Assembly: GCF_900106755.1 (NCBI RefSeq)
Contig: NZ_FNNN01000014.1
Coordinates: 1 to 64,000, forward strand
Source of the DNA: Bacteroides faecis MAJ27
GTDB taxonomy: Bacteria > Bacteroidota > Bacteroidia > Bacteroidales > Bacteroidaceae
DNA length: 64,000 nt
Direction of reading: 5' to 3'
The notes beneath the pieces are model-generated. The model made no database searches, was not told the DNA's origin, and was given only the letters and a program-made list of their open reading frames with translations. This document shows positions 17,249-27,047 of the stretch, one piece after another. The translations under genes and the position numbers were made by a program. Each line of letters begins with the position of its first letter. Position 1 is the first letter of the stretch.

Positions 17249-19300
17249 TTATCTGTCCCATCCGAAATTCTGGTCGGCATTGGGAACCTTCAGCAATTCA
17301 TCATGGCGGATCGGTAAGAATACCATTTTAGGCAGTGCAATGCGGTCTCGCACATTTTGTGTATTGATCGTCACAATATTCCAGAATCCTTCATTACCGT
17401 TGGCATTTGTACGGTCTTTTGTCACATCCAGTCCCCGCCAGTTGGAGCTGTTGGCATCTTCGTCCAGATAGGTTCCCCACCTGCGCGTATCGAAATATCG
17501 GTATCCTTCGTTAAAGAGCTCTACCTGACGTTCATTGCGGATGATTTTTTCAAAATTGTCTGCTTCTGCCATGTCGTTGGCATCTACTCCCGGCAAGCCG
17601 ACGCGATAACGTATCATGTTGAAATATTTAGCCATTTCTGCCGGATCACGGCTAACGGTTTCCTCAATAAGTGTACCTGTATTGTCGGATACTTCTACGG
17701 TCACTGTACCTTCTACACGGTTCAATGCTTCTACATATTCCAGTAGCACTTCACCATAACGAATGATAGGGAACGGTTTAGGGCTGGTGACGAATGCGCC
17801 TTTTACACTCCCTTTGCCGTTAGCCCATGAGTCGTCCGGATGAATGTATTTGACGGGAACATAACCGCTGACACTGTAGTCGTTTACGTTATTTCCGGCA
17901 CCGGCAATTCCGGCATTGGTATCATCGTGAGAATACCAGAATTGCTGATTGACGTAGGAGGCGTCGGTAGAAGCTGAACTCATCGGCCAGTAGCGACCCG
18001 GAAAACCTATCGAGGCATAGAAGCGTGCCGAACGATTGGCGTACATCATAGGTACGTTTTCCCTCAGTAGGTATGTCCCCAGTTTTTTGGATTCGCCGGT
18101 GAGTCTGCTGAAGTCCGGTTCATATGGATATTCTGCCGATGAATTATGAATAGTCCGCCCATCTGCCATCAGATAGCAATCAATTACCCTCTGCGGCACA
18201 GACATTGAACCCCATCCGCCAAACTTGACAGGGAATGAGTGATGGGTATAGTTAGTGACGTTACTGGATTCCATCGCCCAGATGAATTCTTTATTAGTCT
18301 GTATGATACCTTCTCCTGTGAACATGTCGGAGTAGGAGTGATAAGGATCGATATTGCCTGCTCCGTCAGGGAAGTTGGCAGTAGGGACATTGGAGGCCAG
18401 AGGATATGGGTTCTGGGCATCTGCTTCCACTGTATGTAGCTCGTATCCCATTTTGGTCAGCTGTTTGGCGGCAGCTGCTGCGACGGCCCAGCGTCTCGGG
18501 TCATACTCTTGATTGACATAGTAGGCTCCGTCGCTTTTACGTTTCCAGGTCCCGAAACATTTACGGGCTGCTGCTCCGCCATTGAAAAGCGGTGAAGCCT
18601 GGAAGAGACGCAAACGGGCGATGAGTGCCATGGCTGCTCCTTTGGTCGGACGTTGATAATAGTTGACGCTTTGCTCATCCGCCGAATAGATGCCTTGAGT
18701 TGCCAGGCGGAATTCATCGCATATATAATCTACAGACTCATCATAGGTAGCCCGTTCGCGATTATAATATTCGGCAGGTTCGGAGGTGCTCAGTTCTTCA
18801 TCGCCTACGATAATCAACGGTCCCCAGTTCATCAAAAGATGATAATAAGCGTACCCACGCATGAAGTGAACATATCCGAGATAGCGTCTTCTGTCCATTT
18901 CGTTCATATCAGGTACATTGTAGACTTCTTTAAGCATTTTGTTACATCTTGCTACAATGACATACATGTCGTACCATTGGTTTTGGATAGGCAGATTTCT
19001 GCTGTTGATGGTACCTACGGAAAATTGTAGTCCCCAAAATTCATTTGTCTGATATTTAAGTGTTATTTCGTCCGAAGCAGATTCCCCCGGATTCCAGGAA
19101 TTTCCCCAGATAGCCCCTGCGTCGGGAAAACCTTTCGGAGTGTTCCAGAGATAACCTTCAGCATTTTTCTTGCTGTGAAAGATGGAGTCTTCTTTGAAAG
19201 TAGCTTCGAAGTATGGGTCTACATCCAGAAAATTGCAGGAACTGAGTAGTAGTGTACTTCCTACTGTTGCTCCCAATATTATTTTGAATAACTTTTTCAT
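17249..19300 (-). CDS. SusD/RagB-family surface glycan-binding lipoprotein
   Basis: This 683-residue protein is larger than SusD itself (about 550). The signal ends at LLLSSC (Cys22) followed by NFLDVDPY, the classic SusD start. TPR-like helices occur in the N-terminal half (RYLGYVHFMRGYAYYHLLMNWG around 130-150). The C-terminal SusD region has NMIRYRVGLPG, IIRNERQVELFNEGYRYFDTRRWG in pieces and the terminal LPIRHDELLKVPNADQNFGW. It caps the SusC channel and captures oligosaccharide. It lies 18 bases downstream of the SusC gene. Confidence 0.95.
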   Translation of the reverse strand: MKKLFKIILGATVGSTLLLSSCNFLDVDPYFEATFKEDSIFHSKKNAEGYLWNTPKGFPDAGAIWGNSWNPGESASDEITLKYQTNEFWGLQFSVGTINSRNLPIQNQWYDMYVIVARCNKMLKEVYNVPDMNEMDRRRYLGYVHFMRGYAYYHLLMNWGPLIIVGDEELSTSEPAEYYNRERATYDESVDYICDEFRLATQGIYSADEQSVNYYQRPTKGAAMALIARLRLFQASPLFNGGAAARKCFGTWKRKSDGAYYVNQEYDPRRWAVAAAAAKQLTKMGYELHTVEADAQNPYPLASNVPTANFPDGAGNIDPYHSYSDMFTGEGIIQTNKEFIWAMESSNVTNYTHHSFPVKFGGWGSMSVPQRVIDCYLMADGRTIHNSSAEYPYEPDFSRLTGESKKLGTYLLRENVPMMYANRSARFYASIGFPGRYWPMSSASTDASYVNQQFWYSHDDTNAGIAGAGNNVNDYSVSGYVPVKYIHPDDSWANGKGSVKGAFVTSPKPFPIIRYGEVLLEYVEALNRVEGTVTVEVSDNTGTLIEETVSRDPAEMAKYFNMIRYRVGLPGVDANDMAEADNFEKIIRNERQVELFNEGYRYFDTRRWGTYLDEDANSSNWRGLDVTKDRTNANGNEGFWNIVTINTQNVRDRIALPKMVFLPIRHDELLKVPNADQNFGWDR

Positions 19301-19318
19301 GAGTGTTCTATATTATTT

Positions 19319-22300
19319 TTAGAATTTAAGATAAACCTGGAACGTGTAAGTTGCCGGTATCGGATAAGCGGCCCCGTTTGCAGATGCCTGTTCCGGATCA
19401 AAATACTTCACTTTGTCGATAGTAAAAAGGTTGTTGGCAACAAACTCCAGATCGACAGAAGATAGTCCTGTCTTTTTTATCCATGGAGTCTTCAGGTTGT
19501 ACTTCAGACTGAGTTCCTGAAAGCGCAGGAAAGAACCGTTCCGTTTCCAGAAAGAGGAAAGCTGGGAGTTGTTCGTATTGCCTCCATAGGAGAGACGTGG
19601 GAATTCTGCATGGGGATTTTCCGTAGCGGTGGTGCCTGAATACCATGCGGGCGTCCATCTGTTCTTGGGATTGTTGGCCAGCTTGATAACGTTGCCGAGT
19701 TCTCCGTTATAGAAGGGAATCCATCCTGCGTCATTACCGAGTCCCGAACGGTAGTAGTCTACTTTTGCCGAACCTTTGAAAAGGAAGCTGAGGGTTAAGT
19801 CTTTCCAATGAAAATCGGCTCCGAACCCATACATTACCCGGGGGAGTTGGTTGGAATAGGACAAAGGTACTTTGTCATCGTCATTGATAATACCGTCTCC
19901 ATTTACGTCACGATATTTGATATCTCCCGGACGAATGCGGCCGAATCCGCTTTGGTCGGCACTTGTGTTGATTTCTTCTTTACTGGAGAAGAGGCCTTCT
20001 GCAATATATCCGCGAAGGATGTTAAAGGGTTTTCCGGTTACACTCAGATAATCATAAGGTAACTTGTTTTCTTCATAGTAATCAATAATATTCTGAGAGA
20101 AAGTGTAATTGCCGCGTACAGTGAAGCTCATGTCTTTATTGATCTGGTGGAAGAATTCGAAGTTTCCGTCCGAACCATAGCTATGCATTTTTCCTACATT
20201 TGATTTCGGGACGGTAACCATACCTACAAACTTAGGCAGCGTCACACGATCCTGGAAGATGTGGTCACGTGTATCGCGGAAAAAGTCGACAGTGACAGAG
20301 AGCTTGTCGTGGAAGAACTTGGCATCGATACCAAAGTTGAGCTTCTTTGCTACTTCCCATTGAAGGTTGTCGGCTCCTTTCACGGTTTCTGTAATACCCC
20401 GTTCACGATATCCCCAGTAAGAGGCGGCATTGTCATTGATTAATGTCAAATAAGGGAACCGGTCACCACTGATCTGGTCATTACCTACCTGACCGTAGGA
20501 GCCGCGGAACTTGAGGAAGCTTAACCAGGGAATGGCCTCATTGACCCAGTTATAGGATGTCGGTACCCAGCCTACAGCAATGGAAGGGAAGAAACCGAAT
20601 CTTTTTCCTTTTTCGAATTGTGCAGAACCAGTGTAACCGAAGTTTGCATCAATGAAATAGCAATTGTTATAGCCATAGGAAACACGTCCTGATAAGTTTT
20701 GACGGCGTTGAGGAATGGCATTGATACCCATTGCGTCATACTTCCATTGGGTGTTATGAACATCTTCCATGTAATATAAAGCCAATGCTCCTAGTGAGTG
20801 CAAACCAAATGTACGGTCCCAGTTGGCTTTGGCTTCCATGTAGTATTTTCTGTATCTGTTGTTATTTTGTGTATATTTCATGTTCTCTTTGGCAGTACGC
20901 AATGTTTTGATGAGTACACCTTGTGAACTTCTTCCTGTAGCGCGGTAGAGGTCAGGCCATATGTAACGTCCTTCATTGAAATAATTGATATTTTCGCTCA
21001 TCGCTTGTACCGACGCTGTCATTCCTTTCAGGAATCCTCCGAATTCCTGTTCAAGTTTGAGTGTAAGCATATTACGCTGAGTTTCATCTTGCGTGTATCC
21101 GGTGTTATTCAGCATGACATACGGAGAAGCAAGGTCATGTTTTCCATAAGAAGGGAAGGTGCCGTCTGAATAGGTTTTAGGAAACATCAGTGGAGTTAGC
21201 TGACGGACTGCTGACCATACCGTATTCGTGTTTTGTCCACCCGGGCTGGTATAGTTGGAAATATATCCGTCCAGACCAAAATAAACTTTGGTTGTTTTGG
21301 TCAGATTCATGTCGATATTGGCACGGTATGTTATTTTTTTATATGACAAGGGCTTTTTGAACAGGTTGTCTTCCTGCCGGTAGGCCGCTCCTTCATCCTG
21401 ATACCCTAATGAAAGATAATATCTGGCTATGTCGCCTCCTCCTTGTGCATTGATGTAATAGTTCTGCTGTATAGATGTGCGTTTCATTATTTCATCTATC
21501 CAGTTAACATCCGGGTAAAGGTCTTTATCCAAATTGTATTTTATCAGATCCAGTTCCAGACGGGAGTAAAGGTCGTCTTCACCCGACATGGCACGTGCCT
21601 CATTGGCAAGGAGAGCGTAGTCATAAGCTCCCAGGTATTCGGGCAGACGTTTGATATGCGATACCTTTAATGTTGCTCGTCCTGTGATGGTAAGTTTGCC
21701 TGTTTCTCCACGTTTAGTGGTAACCAAGACCACGCCATTGGCACCTCGGGTACCATACACAGCGGTGGCGGAGGCATCTTTCAGGATACTGAACGATTTT
21801 ACATCATCAGGATCAATGTCTTCAAGGCGGCCTTCGATACCGTCAATCAGCACTAATGCACCGGAGCTGGCTCCGAAAGTACTGATACCACGAATCCAGA
21901 AGTTAGAGATGTTTTTTCCCGGTTCGCCCGAACTCTGCATGGTGATGACACCAGCCAACCGTCCGCCGATCATGTTGTTGAGGGAAGTACCGGGAGTACT
22001 GAGCTGGGCTACATCAATGGTACTGATTGCACCTACTACTGATATCTTTTTTTGTGAAGTCATACCTGTGACCACTACTTCGTCAAGCTTGGTGTCATCT
22101 TCTTCCAGTGTAACTTTGAGTGTCATTTCATCTTTAGTCACCAGTTTCTCGATAGATTTCATTCCAATAGCCTGAATGACTAATATTTGGTTGGCATCTA
22201 CTTTGATACTGAATTTACCATCCATATCTGCTGAGGTTCCCACTCCCGGTGCATTCTTAACATAAATGGTGGTACCCGGTAGCGGTTCACCGGTTTTGTC

Positions 22301-22408
22301 TATTACGACCCCCGCTACAGTAAACTGTTTTTTCTTATTGTCTTGACTGTAACTCGTCAGCGGTATAAGCGCCATGATCAGTACAATCAGTAGAAAATTA
22401 TTTCTCAT
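19319..22408 (-). CDS. SusC/RagA-family TonB-dependent outer-membrane transporter
   Basis: This is a 1029-residue TonB-dependent porin. A signal peptide (about 1-21) is followed by a carboxypeptidase-D-like regulatory domain (VAGVVIDKTGEPLPGTTIYV, about 31-50). The LDEVVVTGM segment (about 108-116) precedes the plug domain, with GIDGIEG-type loops and VYGTRGANGVVLVTTKRG (about 217-234). A long beta-barrel ends in TYTFQVYLKF with a terminal Phe. It imports the ligand captured by SusD and the other lipoproteins using TonB energy. No N-terminal extension for FecI/FecR-type signalling is apparent. It follows the NHL/TIG gene by 18 bases. Confidence 0.96.
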   Translation of the reverse strand: MRNNFLLIVLIMALIPLTSYSQDNKKKQFTVAGVVIDKTGEPLPGTTIYVKNAPGVGTSADMDGKFSIKVDANQILVIQAIGMKSIEKLVTKDEMTLKVTLEEDDTKLDEVVVTGMTSQKKISVVGAISTIDVAQLSTPGTSLNNMIGGRLAGVITMQSSGEPGKNISNFWIRGISTFGASSGALVLIDGIEGRLEDIDPDDVKSFSILKDASATAVYGTRGANGVVLVTTKRGETGKLTITGRATLKVSHIKRLPEYLGAYDYALLANEARAMSGEDDLYSRLELDLIKYNLDKDLYPDVNWIDEIMKRTSIQQNYYINAQGGGDIARYYLSLGYQDEGAAYRQEDNLFKKPLSYKKITYRANIDMNLTKTTKVYFGLDGYISNYTSPGGQNTNTVWSAVRQLTPLMFPKTYSDGTFPSYGKHDLASPYVMLNNTGYTQDETQRNMLTLKLEQEFGGFLKGMTASVQAMSENINYFNEGRYIWPDLYRATGRSSQGVLIKTLRTAKENMKYTQNNNRYRKYYMEAKANWDRTFGLHSLGALALYYMEDVHNTQWKYDAMGINAIPQRRQNLSGRVSYGYNNCYFIDANFGYTGSAQFEKGKRFGFFPSIAVGWVPTSYNWVNEAIPWLSFLKFRGSYGQVGNDQISGDRFPYLTLINDNAASYWGYRERGITETVKGADNLQWEVAKKLNFGIDAKFFHDKLSVTVDFFRDTRDHIFQDRVTLPKFVGMVTVPKSNVGKMHSYGSDGNFEFFHQINKDMSFTVRGNYTFSQNIIDYYEENKLPYDYLSVTGKPFNILRGYIAEGLFSSKEEINTSADQSGFGRIRPGDIKYRDVNGDGIINDDDKVPLSYSNQLPRVMYGFGADFHWKDLTLSFLFKGSAKVDYYRSGLGNDAGWIPFYNGELGNVIKLANNPKNRWTPAWYSGTTATENPHAEFPRLSYGGNTNNSQLSSFWKRNGSFLRFQELSLKYNLKTPWIKKTGLSSVDLEFVANNLFTIDKVKYFDPEQASANGAAYPIPATYTFQVYLKF

Positions 22409-22426
22409 ATTGTATTTTGTATAAGG

Positions 22427-23914
22427 TTATTCAATGGATAATTTACGAATCACTTTGTTCTGTGTGTCGGCTACATATACAATAGTTCCATCACTGTTGA
22501 CTGCTACTCCGCAAGGGAAGTGGAATTTGGCAATCTCCGGACCTCCATCCTTATAACCTTCCGCTCCCGGCAGACCGATAGGTGTGGTTACGGCTGCTCT
22601 TTCTTTCGGCATAGTAGTATCTACTACGCGGATGCAGGAATTACCACTGTCAGCAATGTACATTTTTCCGTCGTCGGTGAAACAAATCTGGCGCGGATGT
22701 CTGAATTTGGCGTTTTTCAGCAAGCCGTCTTCCCAGCCCTTCCCGTTCATAACTCCTTCGTAGATTGCTTTTCCTGCGTATGGCTCTCCGTTATAAGTGT
22801 CTTTATCCTCCGGAGTGATTTTGGATACGTCCACTCTCCAAATCTGGTGAAAGTCTGCAAGAGATACATAGAGTACGTTTTCTTCTCCTTTGATAGGGCT
22901 GAATGCGATATAGGAGTCACTTCCTGCTCCACCGCCGTCGCCTGTTGCTACATTAGATATTTTCTTTAGCAAAATTTCTGCTGTACGGTTTTTAGGATTG
23001 ATTCGAACCAATTGCCCTTTCCACATGACCGTATAGATCATGTGATCCTGCTTGTTGATTACAAAGCAATGCTTCCAGTTGTTTTCGTCTACAGTGCTGA
23101 GTTCTTCTGATTTCAAGACTGTTCTATATCGGGGAACATAGTTTAGAAGTTTTTGCATGTCATAATACTTCATGCCGGCATCATCCGGAATGTAAACAGC
23201 TTCAGCATCTTTTTCATCAGAATAAGCCGGGGCATTAATATATGCAGTTCCATATTTTAATACAATGGAAGAATTGCTGGCGATGGAAATCATTGAAATG
23301 TTTCCGTTTACGCCTTCACCTTTTTCATTGCGGCAGGTTGTGTTTGGTTGTTTGGCTTTTCCACTGTCTCCTTTACGGTCTACCACAAATATATTGTCTT
23401 CACCGTCTATACAGAGATAGAAAGGAGAGGAGAAAGTACATGTGGCAAGGTCACCACCAACGGTATTTATATTATTGTCCGGTGATGCAAGTCCTGCTAC
23501 CGTACTAACACTGGTTTGTGTCTTGTATAGGAATTGGTCTGGTGCTTTGCCTATGTATTCTTGACCGTCGGGCGTTCTTCTTTCTACAAGAATATTCATC
23601 TCTCTTTTGAAGGTGAGTCCTTTGGGAACAAATGCATAGATTCTGCTACCGTTACTGCTGACTAATCCGGCAGGATGTCTGATCCCGTCTACATCTTCAA
23701 AATAGACTTTCATGCCAGTGGTGTCTGTACCGAAGTTGCGGCCTTCGATGATCATCGGAGTGGCTATACCTCCGGAATCAGGATAAAATTCTGTAATCTC
23801 AATAGGCTGGTTTGGGTTGAACCCGCTGCTTCCATTGATGTCGTCATCTGAACAGGAAGCTAACCACGCGAAAGCTGTAATGAACAGCGTCCAATAAACT
23901 CTTCTTTTTCGCAT
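22427..23914 (-). CDS. IPT/TIG and NHL-repeat surface lipoprotein
   Basis: This 495-residue lipoprotein begins with a signal ending at FAWLASC (Cys21). An IPT/TIG domain (about 38-135, with PIEITEFYPDSGGIATPMII in the standard position) is followed by an NHL-type beta-propeller (LCIDGEDNIFVVDR near 165, ICFTDDGKMYIADSGNSCIR near 405, GVAVNSDGTIVYVADTQNKV near the end). It is the first gene of the leftward glycan operon and probably a surface glycan-binding component. TIG/NHL lipoproteins accompany several SusCD systems for host glycans. No enzyme motif was seen. All 838 bp upstream of it are non-coding and probably regulatory. Confidence 0.85.
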   Translation of the reverse strand: MRKRRVYWTLFITAFAWLASCSDDDINGSSGFNPNQPIEITEFYPDSGGIATPMIIEGRNFGTDTTGMKVYFEDVDGIRHPAGLVSSNGSRIYAFVPKGLTFKREMNILVERRTPDGQEYIGKAPDQFLYKTQTSVSTVAGLASPDNNINTVGGDLATCTFSSPFYLCIDGEDNIFVVDRKGDSGKAKQPNTTCRNEKGEGVNGNISMISIASNSSIVLKYGTAYINAPAYSDEKDAEAVYIPDDAGMKYYDMQKLLNYVPRYRTVLKSEELSTVDENNWKHCFVINKQDHMIYTVMWKGQLVRINPKNRTAEILLKKISNVATGDGGGAGSDSYIAFSPIKGEENVLYVSLADFHQIWRVDVSKITPEDKDTYNGEPYAGKAIYEGVMNGKGWEDGLLKNAKFRHPRQICFTDDGKMYIADSGNSCIRVVDTTMPKERAAVTTPIGLPGAEGYKDGGPEIAKFHFPCGVAVNSDGTIVYVADTQNKVIRKLSIE

Positions 23915-24752
23915 TGTTTTTCTGTGATAAAAGGTTAATAATTAGATTGGTTAAAAAAAATGATAGGGAAACCTACTCTTATGTGTCTACGATATGGGTA
24001 GAACTAGGGTATGCATACAAGGGGGTATACGTTTGTTTTTGTATGTATGAGTAAGTTTGAAAATATATGGGTGTGTTTGACTGCTATTATTCATCTTCTT
24101 AAATTGGGGGTATTGAAGTTGATAATGAACTCAGAATACATATTATATCTATTCTGAGCTGTGCTGAAATGCAAGTAAAAAATGAGAGCAAATACTCCGT
24201 TTTTGAAAGGCGGAGGTTTGTTACTAGGAGTTTTCATAAATGTTAATTTAAGGTTATAATCATACTGGTTAATTGGGCTAAGTCGTAATAGGACTTGGTA
24301 TGTGATTGTGTAAATACTTGAAACACAATGCATTGTTGAGCGTATAAATATTTGAGATGACAATTTGTGAACTATTTAGTAGAATTGATATCCTAAAAAA
24401 ATAGTGCTTATTGATAATTAAAATAAAAAAGATATTGTATTTTTCGTTTTTATTAATAACTTTACACCGTCTAAGAATATACATGTACTTAATAACCTTT
24501 GAATAGCCTATGGAAACTGTAGAAAATATACTTTTGGGTATGAAAATACCAAGTCCTATTACAACTTCTTCAAAATCATTTAATTTTGCATAATGTCTTT
24601 TTTACTCTTCAGAATGAAAAGTAATGCTGTATTTCAACTAATCTCTTAGAAAAATAGGTCGATTTTTCTTTTGGATATAATGGGAGACTGTATTTTTGAG
24701 TTTATTCTACCTTATTATTATATTAGATTGTTCTACCCGAAAAATCAATCTC
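23915..24752. promoter_or_regulatory. 838 bp non-coding region upstream of the glycan locus
   Basis: No open frame here looks coding. From left to right it holds a GGGGGTATAC-rich stretch, a hairpin CTCAGAATA/TATTCTGAG (24130-24158), a hairpin CTCCG/CGGAG (24195-24214), the inverted-repeat-bounded segment 24281-24566, and an AT-rich stretch up to the crp stop. On the strand reading toward the glycan operon I found no TAnnTTTG box between 23915 and 24566. The hairpins would lie in the 5' leader of the operon mRNA if transcription starts farther right. Confidence 0.6.
24281..24566. repeat. Inverted repeats bounding a candidate invertible promoter segment
   Basis: GTAATAGGACTTGGTAT (24285-24301) is the exact reverse complement of ATACCAAGTCCTATTAC (24546-24562). 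Extension outward by AAGT/ACTT with one mismatch gives 21 of 22 positions. The arms enclose about 245 bp. Inside, TACTTTTG (24529-24536) matches the -7 box on the plus strand, pointing away from the glycan operon. Inversion would point it at the operon. The spacing, arm length and internal promoter box are typical of Bacteroides invertible promoters. No recombinase gene is present in the window. Confidence 0.6.
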
Positions 24753-25430
<678 letters not shown>

Positions 25431-25442
25431 TTATTAATCGTA

Positions 25443-25474
25443 CAAATTTACTCATAATAGAACACTGCTATCAA
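25443..25474 (-). promoter_or_regulatory. Promoter of the Crp/Fnr gene
   Basis: On the minus strand TTG (25472-25474) is followed after 21 bases by TAAATTTG (25443-25450), a full match to TAnnTTTG, 28 bases before the ATG at 25415. Confidence 0.65.
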
Positions 25475-25502
25475 CATATCCTCGTTCTTTTTGTTTTTTT
25501 TA

Positions 25503-25534
25503 TTGTTTGAATGCATAAAAATAGAGTATATTTG
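25503..25534 (+). promoter_or_regulatory. Promoter of the MarC gene, which fixes its start codon
   Basis: TTG (25503-25505) is followed after 21 bases by TATATTTG (25527-25534). Transcription should start near 25541, downstream of the ATG at 25511, so that ATG cannot be used. An AGGAGG Shine-Dalgarno-like site (25543-25548) lies 4 bases before the ATG at 25553. Confidence 0.7.
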
Positions 25535-25552
25535 CAAAAAAAAGGAGGAATT

Positions 25553-26152
25553 ATGTTTACGGGCTTTAATTGGCAGCAAATGATCAGTGCGTTTATCGTA
25601 CTTTTTGCAGTAATAGATATTATTGGTTCTATACCTATTATTATTAATCTGAAGGAAAAGGGAAAAGATGTGAATGCAACGAAGGCTACTGTTATTTCCT
25701 TTGCCTTACTGATAGGGTTCTTCTATGCAGGGGATATGATGTTGAAGCTCTTTCACGTAGATATCGAATCATTCGCGGTAGCCGGTGCATTTGTTATCTT
25801 TCTCATGTCTCTGGAAATGATTCTGGATATAGAAATCTTCAAAAATCAGGGGCCGATTAAAGAAGCGACGCTTGTTCCTCTGGTCTTTCCCTTGTTGGCA
25901 GGGGCCGGAGCTTTTACTACGCTACTTTCGCTTCGTGCCGAATATGCCAGCGTAAATATTATTATAGCCTTAATATTGAATATGCTGTGGGTCTACTTTG
26001 TCGTAAGTATGACCGGACGTGTGGAACGTTTTCTCGGAAAGGGGGGAATCTACATCATCCGCAAGTTTTTCGGCATCATTCTGCTAGCTATCTCTGTCAG
26101 GTTGTTTACTGCCAATATCACCTTGCTGATTGAGGCATTGCATAAGCCGTAA
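25553..26152 (+). CDS. MarC-family integral membrane protein
   Basis: This is a 199-residue, about six-helix membrane protein of the MarC/UPF0056 (YhgN) family, whose transported substrate is unknown. It starts MFTGFNWQQMISAFIVLFAVID, with further helices near 40-65, 70-95, 105-130, 140-160 and 170-195. The characteristic VFPLLAGAGAFTTLL segment is near 115-130. I chose ATG 25553 and not 25511 because the promoter box lies between them and a strong Shine-Dalgarno site precedes 25553. Its 3' end overlaps the rhomboid gene on the other strand by 35 bases. Confidence 0.92.
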   Translation: MFTGFNWQQMISAFIVLFAVIDIIGSIPIIINLKEKGKDVNATKATVISFALLIGFFYAGDMMLKLFHVDIESFAVAGAFVIFLMSLEMILDIEIFKNQGPIKEATLVPLVFPLLAGAGAFTTLLSLRAEYASVNIIIALILNMLWVYFVVSMTGRVERFLGKGGIYIIRKFFGIILLAISVRLFTANITLLIEALHKP

Positions 26153-26834
26153 CCGGGATTTGTGAGGTAATATCCGTAGAGTCGGTTGTATTGTGATCGT
26201 TGATATCTTCTTCCGGAGATTCTTCTTCTTCGTCGTCGTCCGTTTCGTCTGCAAAAGGTTCCGGTCGTTGAGGCCCGTGGTTCAAGAAACCGAATGCACA
26301 GAGTGTTCCCATGATTCCTCCGCTGAGATGTCCTTCCCATGACATGTTGGCGGGAGAGAAATAAGGAAACATATGCCAGATGATTCCTCCGTACAGGAAG
26401 GTGACAAGCAGTGAAATAGCGATCAGAGGAACATATTTGCGCAGGATGCCACTGAAAAAGAGAAAGAAGGCAAGTCCGTAGATCAGTCCGCTGGCACCGA
26501 TATGCCATCCCGGTTTGCCGATCATGAATGTCAGCAATCCGGCCCCGATCCAGATAATCATGAAAATACGTCCCGCTATTCCCCTGTAGAAATAGAACAA
26601 ACACCACGATAAAAAGAATAATGGCAACGTATTGGCCAGCAAATGACTGAACCCGCTGTGTATCAGCGGATGAGTAAAAATACCCACTATTCCCCGCTTT
26701 TCCATAGGGTATACCCCCATGTGGGAGAAGTCCCAGTCCATGCCAACTTCCATGAACTTTAGCAGAAACAGGATAAAAATAAGGAACAACGGTACCACCG
26801 CAGCTAGCATGATACGCTGAATATCTCGCTTCAT
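26118..26834 (-). CDS. Rhomboid-family intramembrane serine protease
   Basis: This is a 238-residue membrane protein with about six helices. The catalytic dyad is visible as GASG (Ser115) and GHLSGG (His169), and the conserved HxxxN of helix 2 is HLLAN (His64, Asn68). It cleaves transmembrane helices of other proteins within the inner membrane; the substrates are unknown. After the last helix (about 185) there is an unusual acidic tail (ETDDDEEEESPEED). I chose ATG 26834 (MKRDIQ); an ATG at 26882 would add 16 charged residues before the first helix. The gene converges on and overlaps the marC 3' end by 35 bases. Confidence 0.9.
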   Translation of the reverse strand: MKRDIQRIMLAAVVPLFLIFILFLLKFMEVGMDWDFSHMGVYPMEKRGIVGIFTHPLIHSGFSHLLANTLPLFFLSWCLFYFYRGIAGRIFMIIWIGAGLLTFMIGKPGWHIGASGLIYGLAFFLFFSGILRKYVPLIAISLLVTFLYGGIIWHMFPYFSPANMSWEGHLSGGIMGTLCAFGFLNHGPQRPEPFADETDDDEEEESPEEDINDHNTTDSTDITSQIPVTAYAMPQSAR

Positions 26835-26932
26835 TACATTCTTTTCTTTAGATATTTTACGCAATACTACGAATATTTGCACAAAAACTGAAAATAAAAA
26901 GCCTTTTTATTTTTGTTTTTATCTAGAATTTG

Positions 26933-26940
26933 TACATTTG
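26933..26940 (+). promoter_or_regulatory. Probable -7 box for the glycogen debranching operon
   Basis: TACATTTG matches TAnnTTTG. A TTTG at 26912-26915 lies 17 bases upstream, a little closer than the usual 19-21. The leader to the ATG at 27048 would be about 100 nt and contains two direct copies of TATATATACAG. Confidence 0.45.
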
Positions 26941-27047
26941 GGCATTATACCTATATATACAGTGCTCTGGATGGTATATATACAGAACAGCAATAGATAT
27001 ATACGGATGATAGTGACCAATAATTAACCTTTAAATAATGCACAACT

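Noticed and set aside
24091..24484. Overlapping short minus-strand frames between the glycan locus and crp
   Set aside because: Translations are Ile/Asn/Tyr-rich as expected from AT-rich non-coding DNA and cross the inverted repeat boundary.
24281..24566. Inverted repeats as arms of a terminator or RNA stem
   Set aside because: The arms are about 245 bp apart with no T tract, which fits site-specific inversion better than a hairpin.
25511..25552. Upstream ATG at 25511 as the start of the MarC gene
   Set aside because: The -7 box TATATTTG lies downstream of it, and a strong AGGAGG site marks ATG 25553.
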